Positions 42,580 through 52,078 are shown, counted from the stretch's first letter. The stretch is DNA of 64,000 nucleotides from Microbacterium sp. Root53 (GCF_001426925.1 NZ_LMFR01000022.1:62001-126000), one strand, 5' to 3'. The notes: generated from the sequence alone by a model not told the origin. Translations and numbers: made by a program.

Positions 42580-43679
42580 CCGGCCCCCTGATCCTCGGCA
42601 TCGAGACCAGCTGCGACGAGACCGGCATCGGCATCGTCCGCGGACGGTCCCGCGCGGGCGAGCGGAACATCCTGCTCAGCAACACGATCGCCAGCAGCAT
42701 GGACGAGCACGCCCGCTACGGCGGCGTCGTGCCCGAGGTCGCCGCTCGCGCCCACCTCGAGGCGCTGCAGCCGGCGATCGAGCGCGCGATCGACGAGGCC
42801 GGCGTCTCGCTGTCCGACATCGACGCCGTCGCGGTCACGAGCGGGCCCGGGCTGGCCGGTGCGCTCATGGTCGGCATCGGCGCCGCGAAGGCGCTGGCGG
42901 TCTCACTCGGCAGGCCGCTGTACGCCGTCAACCACCTCGTGGGCCACATCGCGGCCGACATCCTGGACGCGGACGCGCCGCCGCTCGAGTACCCGACCGT
43001 CGCCCTGCTGGTCTCGGGCGGCCACACGTCGCTCCTGCTCGTGCGCGACCTGACGAGCGACGTCGAGCTGCTCGGCGAGACCGTGGACGACGCGGCGGGC
43101 GAGGCGTTCGACAAGGTCGCGCGCATCCTCGGCCTGCCCTACCCGGGCGGCCCGGAGATCGACCGCGCGGCCGCCGAGGGCGACCCGAACGCGATCCGGT
43201 TCCCGCGCGGCCTGTCGCGGGCGAGCGACATGGCCAAGCACCGCTACGACTTCTCGTTCTCGGGCCTCAAGACGGCGGTCGCGCGCTGGATCGAGCAGCG
43301 CGAGGCGGCGGGCGAGCCCGTGCCGGTCGCGGATGTCGCCGCGAGCTTCCGCGAGGCGGTCGTCGACGTGCTCGTGACCAAGGCGCTGGACGCGTGCGCG
43401 CAGCACGGCGTGCCGCGCCTGCTGCTCGGCGGCGGCGTGATCGCCAACCGCCGGCTCCGCGACGTCGCGCTCGAGCGTGCGGCGGCCGCCGGTGTGACCG
43501 TGCGGATCCCGCCGCTGAGCCTGTGCACCGACAACGGCGCGATGATCGCGGCGCTCGCCGCCGAGCTGATCGCCGAGGGTCGCGCGCCGTCGACGCTCGA
43601 GTTCGGCGCCGACTCGACCCTTCCCGTCACGCAGATCCAGGTGGCGGTGGCCGACCCGGTGGCGGTGGAGTCGACGTGA
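42570..43679 (+). CDS. tsaD: tRNA N6-adenosine threonylcarbamoyltransferase TsaD
   Basis: The 369-residue enzyme has [15 protein letters not shown], the metal-binding H122-LVG-H126, [12 protein letters not shown] and TDNGAMIA. It transfers threonylcarbamoyl to A37 of ANN-decoding tRNAs with TsaB and TsaE. GTG at 42570 has GGAGG 7 nt upstream and overlaps rimI by 10 nt; a GTG at 42576 gives the usual 4-nt overlap but poorer spacing. Confidence 0.96.
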   Translation: MHVTGPLILGIETSCDETGIGIVRGRSRAGERNILLSNTIASSMDEHARYGGVVPEVAARAHLEALQPAIERAIDEAGVSLSDIDAVAVTSGPGLAGALMVGIGAAKALAVSLGRPLYAVNHLVGHIAADILDADAPPLEYPTVALLVSGGHTSLLLVRDLTSDVELLGETVDDAAGEAFDKVARILGLPYPGGPEIDRAAAEGDPNAIRFPRGLSRASDMAKHRYDFSFSGLKTAVARWIEQREAAGEPVPVADVAASFREAVVDVLVTKALDACAQHGVPRLLLGGGVIANRRLRDVALERAAAAGVTVRIPPLSLCTDNGAMIAALAAELIAEGRAPSTLEFGADSTLPVTQIQVAVADPVAVEST

Positions 43680-44074
43680 ACGAGCGCGCGGTCGTGCATG
43701 CTCCCGAGGCTCCCGCCCCGGCGGGCGACGTGCGGCCCGCCGCCCCGGCGCCCGACGGCTCAGCGGTCGTGCCCGCCGTCCCGGCGCCCGGAGCGGCGCC
43801 TCGGGCCGTCCGGAGCATGCGCCTGTCCCGCGGGCGGACGGCGACCTGGTCGATGACGCTGTCCACGTTCGCGCTCGTCGTGTCCTGGTTCGTGCCCTGG
43901 GCACTGCCGCTCGGCGTCATCGGCGTCGTGCTCGCGGCGATCGCGCTCGCCGGGCGCCGCGCGAAGCGCGAGCTCGCCTGGTGGGGCCTCGGCCTCGGGC
44001 TCGGCTCGATCCTGTGCAGCGCGTTCTGGATCCTGTGGGTCGTGCGCGCGGTGCAGGAGGCCGCCGGGGCCTGA
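43676..44074 (+). CDS. Small DUF4190-like membrane protein
   Basis: The 132-residue protein has a Pro/Ala-rich cytosolic N-terminus (about 50 residues) and two membrane segments ([20 protein letters not shown] and [20 protein letters not shown]) joined by a GRRAKRE loop. The pattern fits DUF4190. GTG overlaps the tsaD stop by 4 nt. No function is known. Confidence 0.75.
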   Translation: MNERAVVHAPEAPAPAGDVRPAAPAPDGSAVVPAVPAPGAAPRAVRSMRLSRGRTATWSMTLSTFALVVSWFVPWALPLGVIGVVLAAIALAGRRAKRELAWWGLGLGLGSILCSAFWILWVVRAVQEAAGA

Positions 44075-44094
44075 GCGCTGGCGGCGGCTTCGGG

Positions 44095-44134
44095 CGTTTC
44101 GACTCCGGCGCCGGCGCGCCTCCGCTCGACGACC
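44095..44134 (-). repeat. Dispersed repeat, copy 11 (-)
   Basis: CGTTTCGACTCCG to CTCGACGACC with internal GGCGCCGGCGCGCC, between two converging genes. Confidence 0.88.
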
Positions 44135-44139
44135 GAGGG

Positions 44140-45354
44140 TCAGGCGCGGGGGACGCGGTCCGCGAGGATCGCGGTGCGCCTGCCGTCGATGCGCGTCAGG
44201 ATGAGCGTCGCCGATTCGTCGCCCTTGAGCGAGAGCCGCTTGCGCAGCGTGGCGGGGTCGACGTCGACCCCGCGCTTCTTGATCTCGAGCGTGCCGATCC
44301 CGCGGGCGCGCAGCGCCTTCGCGAGCGGCTTGGGGTCGGCGGGCAGCGTCTCGCGCACACGGAACGAGGAGACGAACGGGCTCGTCGCGGCGGCGTCGCC
44401 GGTGAGGTAGGCGATGCCCTGCGCGACCGGCCCGGCGTCGAGCGCGCGGGCGACGTCGCCGATCAGACGGGCCCGGATGACCGCGCCCTCCGGCTCGTGA
44501 AGGAACGCGCCGAGCGCCCGCACCGGCTCGTCGGCCGTGTCGGCGGCCGCGGTCAGCTCGTGGGCGTCGTCGCCGCGCAGCACGAGCGCGGATCGCCGCA
44601 CGCCCTCGCGCGCGAGGGCGCCGGTCCAGACGACCAGCTCCACCGTGGATCCGTCCACGCTGATCCACTGCGTCTCGGCGTGCTCGGGAAGGGCGTCGCG
44701 GTCGTGGCCCGGACCGAGCTTGACGCCGGCGGGCACGCGCCCCGCGAGGTCGAACACCCAGTCCAGCGGCGGCGAATAGTCCGCGGCCGCCACGCGCGCG
44801 GTCTCGCCGTGTCTGGCCGTGCGGCGCGCCGGATCGAGCCAGACCGCGCCGACCTCGTCGAGCGGCACCTCCTCGGCCCGCGCCGCGCGCACCTCGACGC
44901 CCGCGCCCTCCGCGCCCTCCGCGCGGAACGGCGCGAGGTTGTACGCGGCCAGCGCCGCCGTGACGGGGTCGGCGTCCACCGCGAGCACGCCCATGCCGAG
45001 GGCCGCGAACGCGAGCGAGTCGCCGCCGATGCCGCAGCCGAGATCCGCGACCCGCTCGATGCCCGCCTGCCGTATGCGGCGCGCGTGGTGCACCGAGACG
45101 CTCATCCGGGTGGCCTGCTCGAGGCCCGCCCGCGTGAACAGCATCCGGTCGGCGAACTCGCCGAACTTCGCAGTCGCGCGCTGCCGCAGCCGCGCCTGGC
45201 CGACCACGGCGGACACGAGCTCGGGGGAGTGGCCCGCCGCCCGCAGCCGGGACACGGTGCGCGCCACGTCGTCGGCGCTGTCGACGTCGCCGAGCGCGTC
45301 GAGCAGGGCCAGGCCCTCGCGGGTGAGGAGGGCGTCGAGCTCGGCCGAATCCAT
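44140..45354 (-). CDS. Class I SAM methyltransferase with THUMP-like domain
   Basis: The 404-residue protein has a SAM-binding motif VADLGCGIGGDSLAFAALG followed by VLAVDADPVTA, and the motif IV-like VWLDPARRT. The C-terminal 90 residues (KPLAKALRARGIGTLEIKKRG, RLSLKGDESATLILTRI) match the THUMP-like region of this actinobacterial family. It likely methylates RNA; the target is unknown. A TAGGCT box 6 nt upstream indicates leaderless expression. Confidence 0.88.
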   Translation of the reverse strand: MDSAELDALLTREGLALLDALGDVDSADDVARTVSRLRAAGHSPELVSAVVGQARLRQRATAKFGEFADRMLFTRAGLEQATRMSVSVHHARRIRQAGIERVADLGCGIGGDSLAFAALGMGVLAVDADPVTAALAAYNLAPFRAEGAEGAGVEVRAARAEEVPLDEVGAVWLDPARRTARHGETARVAAADYSPPLDWVFDLAGRVPAGVKLGPGHDRDALPEHAETQWISVDGSTVELVVWTGALAREGVRRSALVLRGDDAHELTAAADTADEPVRALGAFLHEPEGAVIRARLIGDVARALDAGPVAQGIAYLTGDAAATSPFVSSFRVRETLPADPKPLAKALRARGIGTLEIKKRGVDVDPATLRKRLSLKGDESATLILTRIDGRRTAILADRVPRA

Positions 45355-45360
45355 CCGCCC

Positions 45361-45366
45361 AGCCTA
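45361..45366 (-). promoter_or_regulatory. -10 box of leaderless methyltransferase gene
   Basis: On the minus strand TAGGCT ends 6 nt before the ATG at 45354; predicted +1 is the A of the ATG. Confidence 0.68.
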
Positions 45367-45492
45367 CGGGCGGCTCCTCCGACACAACGCAGGACCGGAG
45401 CGGGATCTCGGGCGTGTGCGGGTGATCTCGGACGGCGACACGCCATGCAGCCGGCACAGGTCCTGCATTGTGTCGGCGACGGGCGGAAGCCG

Positions 45493-45519
45493 TTGGCACT
45501 CGCGTTGCGGGAGTGCCAG
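45493..45519 (+). promoter_or_regulatory. CIRCE operator 1 (HrcA) upstream of groES
   Basis: TTGGCACTC-N9-GAGTGCCAG differs from the CIRCE consensus TTAGCACTC-N9-GAGTGCTAA at few positions. It covers the candidate -35 (TTGCGG, 45505-45510). Confidence 0.85.
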
Positions 45520-45534
45520 CATCCCTCCTACACT
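45505..45534 (+). promoter_or_regulatory. groES promoter
   Basis: TTGCGG (45505-45510), 18-bp spacer, TACACT (45529-45534); +1 near 45541. Both CIRCE elements overlap it or the start site. Confidence 0.6.
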
Positions 45535-45539
45535 TGCTG

Positions 45540-45566
45540 TTAGCACTCTCCCCGGGAGAGTGCGAA
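45540..45566 (+). promoter_or_regulatory. CIRCE operator 2 (HrcA) upstream of groES
   Basis: TTAGCACTC-N9-GAGTGCGAA, a near-consensus CIRCE starting at the predicted +1. Two tandem CIRCE sites 47 bp apart imply tight HrcA repression, relieved on heat shock. Confidence 0.88.
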
Positions 45567-45606
45567 GAGTCTTCCCGTACGAAGCACACGAAAGAAGAGG
45601 TACACC

Positions 45607-45903
45607 GTGTCGGTTTCCATCAAGCCGCTCGAGGACCGCATCGTCATCAAGCAGGTCGAGGCCGAGCAGACCACCGCGAGCGGTCTGGTCATCCCCGACA
45701 CCGCGAAGGAGAAGCCCCAGGAGGGCGAGGTCGTCGCGGTGGGCCCCGGCCGCATCGACGACAACGGCAACCGCGTTCCGCTCGATGTCGCCGTCGGCGA
45801 CCGCGTGCTGTACAGCAAGTACGGCGGCACCGAGGTGAAGTTCGGCGCTGACGAGTTCCTCGTGCTCTCGGCGCGCGACGTCCTCGCGGTCGTCGTCCGC
45901 TGA
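45607..45903 (+). CDS. groES: Co-chaperonin GroES
   Basis: The 98-residue protein starts [20 protein letters not shown] and contains the mobile loop [18 protein letters not shown] and [11 protein letters not shown]. It caps GroEL. No groEL follows; a terminator lies 21 nt after the stop, so this is a monocistronic groES, with groEL presumably elsewhere. GTG start with AAGAGG upstream. Confidence 0.98.
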   Translation: MSVSIKPLEDRIVIKQVEAEQTTASGLVIPDTAKEKPQEGEVVAVGPGRIDDNGNRVPLDVAVGDRVLYSKYGGTEVKFGADEFLVLSARDVLAVVVR

Positions 45904-45923
45904 TCCCAGCGACACGCCCCGAG

Positions 45924-45955
45924 AGGGCCCGGATGCTCGGCATCCGGGCCCTTTC
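45924..45955 (+). terminator. Terminator after groES
   Basis: Arms AGGGCCCGGATGC (45924-45936) and 45940-45952 form a perfect 13-bp stem with a 3-nt loop, followed by TTT. Confidence 0.88.
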
Positions 45956-45981
45956 GCATGCCCAAGTGGGCGGCTTCGTGA

Positions 45982-46023
45982 CGTTTCGACTCCGCTCGCT
46001 GGCGCTCGCTCCGCTCAACGACC
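45982..46023 (-). repeat. Dispersed repeat, copy 12 (-)
   Basis: CGTTTCGACTCCG to CAACGACC with internal CGCTGGCGCTCGCTCC, followed at once by a truncated + copy (GGTCGTCGAGCGG, 46024-46036). Confidence 0.9.
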
Positions 46024-46103
46024 GGTCGTCGAGCGGACGCACCTGGCAGGAATCGGACCGCGGATGGCAGGGCGCACCGGGCCCGGCGCGCTCGCCGCGA
46101 GCG

Positions 46104-46109
46104 TAGGCT
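46104..46109 (+). promoter_or_regulatory. -10 box of leaderless rarD-like gene
   Basis: TAGGCT ends 6 nt before the GTG at 46116; +1 predicted at the start codon. Confidence 0.68.
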
Positions 46110-46115
46110 GAATCG

Positions 46116-47075
46116 GTGACCGCACCCGCCCCCTCGATCGAACGGCCCGGCCGGATCGGGACGGAGGCCGCGGGTACCCTCTACGGCCTCGGCGCGTACG
46201 TGCTGTGGGGCGTGCTGCCGCTCTACTTCGTGGTGCTCGCGCCCACCGGTCCGTGGGAGGTCGTCGCCTGGCGGGTGCTGCTGTCGCTCGTGTTCTGCGC
46301 GCTGCTGCTCACCGTGATGCGCGGCTGGGGGCGCTTCTTCGCCGTGCTGCGCAACCCGCGCCTCGCGCTGCTGATGGGCCTTGCCGGCGTGCTGATCTAC
46401 GGCAACTGGCAGATCTTCGTGATCGCGACCCAGAGCGACGCCGTGATCGAGGCGAGCCTCGGGTACTTCATCAACCCCATCACCACCGTGCTGCTCGCGG
46501 TGCTGGTGCTGCGGGAGAGGCTCCGGCCCCTGCAGTGGATCGCGATCGGCGTCGCGGCGGTCGCGGTGATCGTCATCGTGATCGGCTACGGCGCCGTGCC
46601 CTGGTACGCGCTGGGGCTCACGGCGACGTTCGGGGTGTACGGCCTCGTGAAGAAGCAGGTCGGCGGCTCGGTCGACGCGATCAGCGGCCTCGCGCTCGAG
46701 ACGCTGTGGCTCGTGCCCGTCGCGGTCGTGCAGCTGGCGATCGTCGCGGTCACCACCGGCATCACGATGGGCACGGCGGGCGCCGGCCACACCGTGCTCC
46801 TCCTCTGCGCCGGCGTCGTCACTGCCGTTCCGCTGCTGCTGTTCGCCGCCGGCTCGAGCCGCATCCCGCTCGCCACCATGGGCATGCTCCAGTTCGCGGG
46901 GCCCATCCTGCAGTTCATCATCGGCGCCGCCGTGCTCCACGAGCCGATGCCTCCGGCCCGCTGGATCGGGTTCGGGATCGTGTGGCTCGCCTGCATCCTG
47001 CTGATGCTCGACCAGGTCCGCCACGCGCGCCGGGCGCGGCCCCTGCCGGCCGTCGCGATCGACGGCGGAGCGTAG
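46116..47075 (+). CDS. rarD: EamA-family transporter, RarD type
   Basis: The 319-residue protein has about ten membrane segments and RarD motifs: GTLYGLGAYVLWGVLPLYF, ELVAWR-like EVVAWRVLLSLVF, GNWQIFVIATQSDAVIEASLGYFINP and KKQVGG. RarD proteins are named for chloramphenicol sensitivity but their substrate is not established. GTG start fixed by the leaderless -10. Confidence 0.92.
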   Translation: MTAPAPSIERPGRIGTEAAGTLYGLGAYVLWGVLPLYFVVLAPTGPWEVVAWRVLLSLVFCALLLTVMRGWGRFFAVLRNPRLALLMGLAGVLIYGNWQIFVIATQSDAVIEASLGYFINPITTVLLAVLVLRERLRPLQWIAIGVAAVAVIVIVIGYGAVPWYALGLTATFGVYGLVKKQVGGSVDAISGLALETLWLVPVAVVQLAIVAVTTGITMGTAGAGHTVLLLCAGVVTAVPLLLFAAGSSRIPLATMGMLQFAGPILQFIIGAAVLHEPMPPARWIGFGIVWLACILLMLDQVRHARRARPLPAVAIDGGA

Positions 47076-47191
47076 AACGACGCCCGAGAAGGGTCGCACG
47101 CGACATACTGCACCGCCTGCCGGCGCGGCCGGTAACGATTTGATCCCAGGGTCCGGTCTGCGCAACACGCGAAAATCCGGATGAAACAAAT

Positions 47192-47220
47192 CGCGGGTAG
47201 ATTTCCGTCCATTACCCGCG
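47192..47220. promoter_or_regulatory. Inverted repeat upstream of the binding-lipoprotein gene
   Basis: CGCGGGTA (47192-47199) and TACCCGCG (47213-47220) are perfect 8-bp arms with a 13-nt centre, 60 nt before the start at 47281. It may be a regulator site or leader hairpin. No clear promoter was found in 47076-47280. Confidence 0.4.
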
Positions 47221-47280
47221 GTGTGCTGATGCACCACCAGTCCCCGAAAACCGCGGGTCCTGATGAAAGGACGGAACCTC

Positions 47281-48552
47281 ATGGTTCGATCCCGGAAGCT
47301 GATCGGCGCACTGGCCCTCACGGGCGCCGCAGCTCTCACCCTTGCGGGCTGTGCCGGCGGCGGTGGAACCGCCAGCGGCGAGCCCAGCGAGTCGGCCCCG
47401 GCCGCTCCGGCGGGCGACCTCGCGCTGAAGATCGGCACGGCCCTGCCCGTGACCGGTTCGCTCGCGTTCCTCGGCCCGCCCGAGATCGCGGGTGTCGACT
47501 ACGCGCAGTCGCTGATCAACGAGTACGCCGAGACCACGGGCCTCGAGCTCGAGGTCGTGCACGGCGACTCGGGCGACCTGGACAACAAGGCCTACGAGAC
47601 CGAGATCCCGCGCCTGCTCAGCGAGGACCCGGCCGCGATCATCGGCGCCGCGTCGTCGGGCGTCTCGCTGCAGTTCATCGACCAGGTGACCGGCGCGGGC
47701 GTCATCCAGTTCTCGCCGGCCAACACGTCGGACGCCTTCACGACGTACGACGACAACGGCCTGTACTTCCGCACGGCGCCGTCGGACGTGCTGCAGGGCG
47801 AGGTGCACGGCAACTTCGTCGCCGAGCTCGGCTACCAGACGCTCGGCATGATCGTGCTGAACGACGCCTACGGCACCGGCCTGGCCAAGTACATCACCGA
47901 GGCGTTCGAGGGCGCGGGCGGCGAGGTCGTCGCGGCCCCGACGTTCAACCCCGGCGACACGTCGTTCGACTCGCAGATCTCGGAGGTGCTCGCCGCCGAC
48001 CCCGACGCGATCACCGTGATCTCGTTCGACGAGGCGAAGACCATCCTCCCGAGCCTGCTCGAGAAGGGCTTCGCGGCCGAGGACCTGTTCCTGGTCGACG
48101 GCAACATGGCCGCGTACCCGGACTTCCCGGAGGGCCTGCTCGAGGGCGCCAAGGGCACGTACCCCGGTCCGACGCCGGAGCAGGTGCAGGAGTTCATCGA
48201 CGGTCTCGACGCCTTCGTGGAGGAGTCGGGCGCCGAGCCGCTGAGCGACTACACCTACGCGCCGGAGTCGTTCGACGCGACCAACCTGATCGCGCTGGCC
48301 GCGCTCGCCGCGGGCTCGACCGACTCGGCGGCGATCGCCGAGAAGCTGATCGAGGTCTCGGGCGGCTCGGGTGACGGCGAGAAGTGCACCACCTTCGCGG
48401 AGTGCGCGGACATCATCCTGGCCGGCGGCGTCGCGGACTACGACGGAGCCTCGAGCCCCGTCACGTTCGACGAGGTCGGCGACCCGACCGAGGGCATGAT
48501 CAACATCTACGAGTACGGCCCCGACAACACCTACACCCCGTACGAGGGCTGA
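47281..48552 (+). CDS. Branched-chain amino acid ABC transporter substrate-binding lipoprotein
   Basis: The 423-residue protein has a lipoprotein signal with lipobox L21-A-G-C24, then a type I periplasmic-binding fold: IGTALPVTGSLAFLGPPEIAGVDYA, VIGAASSGVSLQF, MIVLNDAYGTGLAKY. It belongs to the LivJ/Leu-Ile-Val-binding family. ATG 47281 is preferred over one 18 nt earlier because AAAGGA precedes it. The likely transporter, livFGMH, lies 3 kb downstream on the other strand. Confidence 0.93.
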   Translation: MVRSRKLIGALALTGAAALTLAGCAGGGGTASGEPSESAPAAPAGDLALKIGTALPVTGSLAFLGPPEIAGVDYAQSLINEYAETTGLELEVVHGDSGDLDNKAYETEIPRLLSEDPAAIIGAASSGVSLQFIDQVTGAGVIQFSPANTSDAFTTYDDNGLYFRTAPSDVLQGEVHGNFVAELGYQTLGMIVLNDAYGTGLAKYITEAFEGAGGEVVAAPTFNPGDTSFDSQISEVLAADPDAITVISFDEAKTILPSLLEKGFAAEDLFLVDGNMAAYPDFPEGLLEGAKGTYPGPTPEQVQEFIDGLDAFVEESGAEPLSDYTYAPESFDATNLIALAALAAGSTDSAAIAEKLIEVSGGSGDGEKCTTFAECADIILAGGVADYDGASSPVTFDEVGDPTEGMINIYEYGPDNTYTPYEG

Positions 48553-48571
48553 GCCCCTCGCCTCACCGCGG

Positions 48572-48604
48572 ATCGCCCCGTCTCCCTCGAGGAGGCGGGG
48601 CGAT
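48572..48604. terminator. Terminator after the binding-lipoprotein gene
   Basis: ATCGCCCCGTCTCC (48572-48585) pairs with 48591-48604 with one G-U, 20 nt after the stop. Confidence 0.75.
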
Positions 48605-48632
48605 TCCCGTTCGTGCGGGTCCTCGCCAGGAG

Positions 48633-48683
48633 ATCCCGGCTTCTCAGGGGCGGATGGCGGGGTCGGCCCTGAGAAGCCGGGAT
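48633..48683. repeat. Perfect 17-bp inverted repeat
   Basis: ATCCCGGCTTCTCAGGG (48633-48649) and its exact complement (48667-48683) flank a 17-nt GC-rich centre, 14 nt before the end of the converging DUF559 gene. It may be that gene's terminator or a small mobile-element remnant. Confidence 0.7.
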
Positions 48684-48696
48684 GCCCGGATGTGCG

Positions 48697-49515
48697 TCAT
48701 GCGCGATGCAGGCCCTGTGCAATCGCGCTGGTGATCAGGCCCTGCGCTCTGGGCCAGTCGTCGAAGATCTGCCCGTAGCCGATCCGGATGACGTGGTAGC
48801 CCATCAGCTTCAGCAGCGCGTCGTGCTCGTTGTCCTTGGCGCGTTGCACGCCGACGTGGTGCCCGCCGTCGATCTGGATGACGAGGCGCTCGCCGATCAG
48901 CAGGTCGACCGGGCGACCCGCGAGCACGACCTGGCGCTGCATCGGCAGGTCCAGCCACCGCAGGCGCGCCATGACGACCGACTCGGTGCCCTCGTCGGCG
49001 AACGGCCTCGCTTCGGCGAGCAGCCGGCGCGCATCCGGCCCGAGCGGCAGGCGTCGCATCACGTCGCTGTCGAGCATGCCGCGCCGCAGCGCCGATTCCC
49101 AGACCGCGAGGCCCTCTTCGTGCGGGCGGCACTCCGCGACCAGGGCGAGCACGTTCTCGATGCCGTCGGTCAGCGTGCCCGGCCGCCGGGGGACCAAGGG
49201 GGTGCGCCAGTGCACGTGCGCCGTCGTGGGGCGCGGGAGGCTCCCGTGGGGCGGCGCCGCGACGTGGATCTCGTGTGTCACCGTCCACAGCCCGAATCTC
49301 TCGGCCTGCGTGACGCAGGTGAGCACCACGCCCAGTCTCGCGGCGGTGACGAGCAGCGGGTCGGCATGGGGCAGGCAGACCCAGTCCCTGCGGATCCGGA
49401 CCAGTTCGCCCGAGGCGACCGCCTTGCGGATCGCGTGGTCGCCGATCCCGAGTTCTAGAAGCGCCCGCACGCGGCCGACGCCGTCCGTGAGCGCAAGAGC
49501 GGTGGAGATGTCCAT
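48697..49515 (-). CDS. AbiEi-like / DUF559-domain protein
   Basis: The 272-residue protein begins with a winged-helix-like region (IGDHAIRKAVASGELVRIRRDWV) as in AbiEi-type antitoxin domains, and ends in a DUF559 Vsr-like domain: LVIQIDGGHHVGVQRAKDNE and LMGYHVIRIGYGQIF, with Asp, Glu and Lys positions of a restriction-endonuclease fold. Such proteins are common and numerous in Microbacteriaceae. A partner toxin is not adjacent. Function unknown; nuclease activity is inference. Confidence 0.8.
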   Translation of the reverse strand: MDISTALALTDGVGRVRALLELGIGDHAIRKAVASGELVRIRRDWVCLPHADPLLVTAARLGVVLTCVTQAERFGLWTVTHEIHVAAPPHGSLPRPTTAHVHWRTPLVPRRPGTLTDGIENVLALVAECRPHEEGLAVWESALRRGMLDSDVMRRLPLGPDARRLLAEARPFADEGTESVVMARLRWLDLPMQRQVVLAGRPVDLLIGERLVIQIDGGHHVGVQRAKDNEHDALLKLMGYHVIRIGYGQIFDDWPRAQGLITSAIAQGLHRA

Positions 49516-49659
49516 GCGCCCACGGTGCCGGGGCGGGCGGGCGGCCGGGGCGGCGCCCCGCTGACCCCGGATCGACCCGGGCGCAAGCCCCTGCGGCGTG
49601 CGGGCTGCGGCGGCTAGCGTCGGGAGTCATCCAGTGATCACGCGAGGACGGGAGCAGTC

Positions 49660-51279
49660 ATGAAGGTCGCCATCGTCGGGGCGAGCGGCAACACCGGGAC
49701 CGCGCTGCTGCACGCCCTGAGGGACGAGCCCGCGGTCGACGCGATCGTGGGGATCGCGCGGCGGACGCCGGAGGCCGCGCCGCCCTACGACGCGGCCCAC
49801 TGGGAGCGCATCGACATCGCGGCGCCGGCCGTCGACCGGGCCGCGGACGAGCGGGTGATCGACCGGCTCGCCGCGGCGTTCCGGGGCGTGGACTGCGTCG
49901 TGCACCTGGCGTGGCTCATCCAGCCGAACCGGAAGCGGGAGCTGATCCGCCGCGCGAACGTGGACGGCACGCGCCGCGTGATCGAGGCGTGCCTGCGCGC
50001 CGGCGTGCGGCACCTGGTCTGCGCCTCATCCGTGGGCGCGTACACGGGCGTGGACGACGACGACCCGCGGGACGAGTCATGGCCGACGGAGGGGATCCCC
50101 ACCTCGCACTACGCGGCCGACAAGGCCGCGCAGGAGCGTCTGCTCGACGACGCCGAGACCCGGGGCCTCGCCGTCGCGCGCCTCCGGCCCGCGCTCGTCT
50201 TCGACCGCGACGCCGGGGCGGAGATCACGCGGCTGTTCGTCGGGGCCCTCCTGCCGCCCGCGCTGCTGCGCCCCGGGCGCCTGCCCGTCGTGCCGCTGCC
50301 GGCGGGCGTGCGGATGCAGGTCGTGCACGGCGCCGACCTGGCCGACGCGTACCGCCGCGTCATCGTGGGCGGCGCCACGGGCGCGTTCAACATCGCCGCC
50401 GACCCCGTGCTGCGCGGCCGGGACATCGCCGCGGTGCTCGCGCACGGGCGCCAGCTCGCGGTGCCTGCGCGCGTGCTGCGCCCGCTCCTCCACGCGGCGT
50501 GGCGGCTGCACACCGTCGCCGCCGACCCCGGGTGGCTCGACATGGCGATGACCGTGCCGATCATGGACAGCTCGCGCGCGCGGCGCGAGCTGGGGTGGCA
50601 GCCCCGGCACGACGCGACCTCGGCCCTGCGCGAGCTGCTCACGGGGATGGCCGACGGCGCGGGCACCGCGAGCGCTCCGATGCGGCCGCGTCGCGACTGG
50701 CCGCAGGATCAGCTGCCGCCCGGCGACGTCCTCCCCGACGGGCCGGCCCAGCCGCCCGCGGACTCGCCCGGGCACCGGCTCCCCGCCACCCTGCAGCGGG
50801 ACATCCTGGGGCTGTATCTCTCCGACCACCTCACGGGCGCGACCGCGGGCGTCGCCCGGTTCCGGCGGATGGCCAAGGCGTACGCGGACACCGACCTGGG
50901 CCCGGACCTGGCGCGGCTGGCCGAGGAGGTCGGCCGCGAGCGCGTCTTCCTGAAGGACCTGGTGGACACGCTCGAGGTGCCGCGGCGCCCGCATCGGCAG
51001 GCCCTCGCCTGGCTCGGCGAGAAGGCCGGCCGGCTCAAGACGAACGGGCGCCCGCTCGGGTCGCCCATGACGCCCGTGCTCGAGACCGAGCTGATGCGCG
51101 GCGCCGTCATGGGCAAGAAGGGCGTGTGGGAGACGCTGGCCGCGCTCGCGCCGGACCTCGGCCTGCCGGCGGAGACCTTCACGGCGCTGGCGGAGCGGGC
51201 CGAGGAGCAGGCGGCCGTGCTCGGGCGGCTGCACCGTCACATAGTCCGCGAGGCGTTCGTCGCGGGGCACGTCGACTGA
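49660..51279 (+). CDS. SDR-family epimerase/dehydratase fused to a C-terminal helical domain
   Basis: Residues 1-330 are an extended SDR: MKVAIVGASGNTG NAD-binding motif, ASSVGAYTG serine and SHYAADKAAQE (Y-x3-K). A Pro-rich linker is followed by about 160 mainly helical residues (LQRDILGLYLSDHLTGATAG to RLHRHIVREAFVAGHVD) not normally joined to SDRs and reminiscent of four-helix ferritin-like or hemerythrin-like folds. Total 539 residues. Expressed alone from a TAGCGT box at 49615. Substrate unknown. Confidence 0.8.
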   Translation: MKVAIVGASGNTGTALLHALRDEPAVDAIVGIARRTPEAAPPYDAAHWERIDIAAPAVDRAADERVIDRLAAAFRGVDCVVHLAWLIQPNRKRELIRRANVDGTRRVIEACLRAGVRHLVCASSVGAYTGVDDDDPRDESWPTEGIPTSHYAADKAAQERLLDDAETRGLAVARLRPALVFDRDAGAEITRLFVGALLPPALLRPGRLPVVPLPAGVRMQVVHGADLADAYRRVIVGGATGAFNIAADPVLRGRDIAAVLAHGRQLAVPARVLRPLLHAAWRLHTVAADPGWLDMAMTVPIMDSSRARRELGWQPRHDATSALRELLTGMADGAGTASAPMRPRRDWPQDQLPPGDVLPDGPAQPPADSPGHRLPATLQRDILGLYLSDHLTGATAGVARFRRMAKAYADTDLGPDLARLAEEVGRERVFLKDLVDTLEVPRRPHRQALAWLGEKAGRLKTNGRPLGSPMTPVLETELMRGAVMGKKGVWETLAALAPDLGLPAETFTALAERAEEQAAVLGRLHRHIVREAFVAGHVD

Positions 51280-51290
51280 CGAGACGAAGG

Positions 51291-51326
51291 GAGGCCGGGG
51301 GCGGCCGGGGGCGAACCCCCGGCCTC
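51291..51326. terminator. Bidirectional terminator between SDR fusion and livF
   Basis: CCCCCGGCCTC (51316-51326) can pair with GAGGCCGGGGG (51291-51301) or, more tightly, CCCCCGGCC with GGCCGGGGG (51303-51311). The genes on both sides converge here. Confidence 0.7.
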
Positions 51327-51344
51327 CGCTGGCGATGCGCGGCG

Positions 51345-52078
<734 letters not shown>

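Noticed and set aside
43760..45589. Long open frame across the methyltransferase promoter
   Set aside because: Off-frame shadow of the THUMP-like methyltransferase gene, and it crosses CIRCE and promoter elements.
49516..49527. Leaderless -10 (CACCGT) for the DUF559 gene
   Set aside because: Spacing is right but the first T of TANNNT is missing, so it was not counted.
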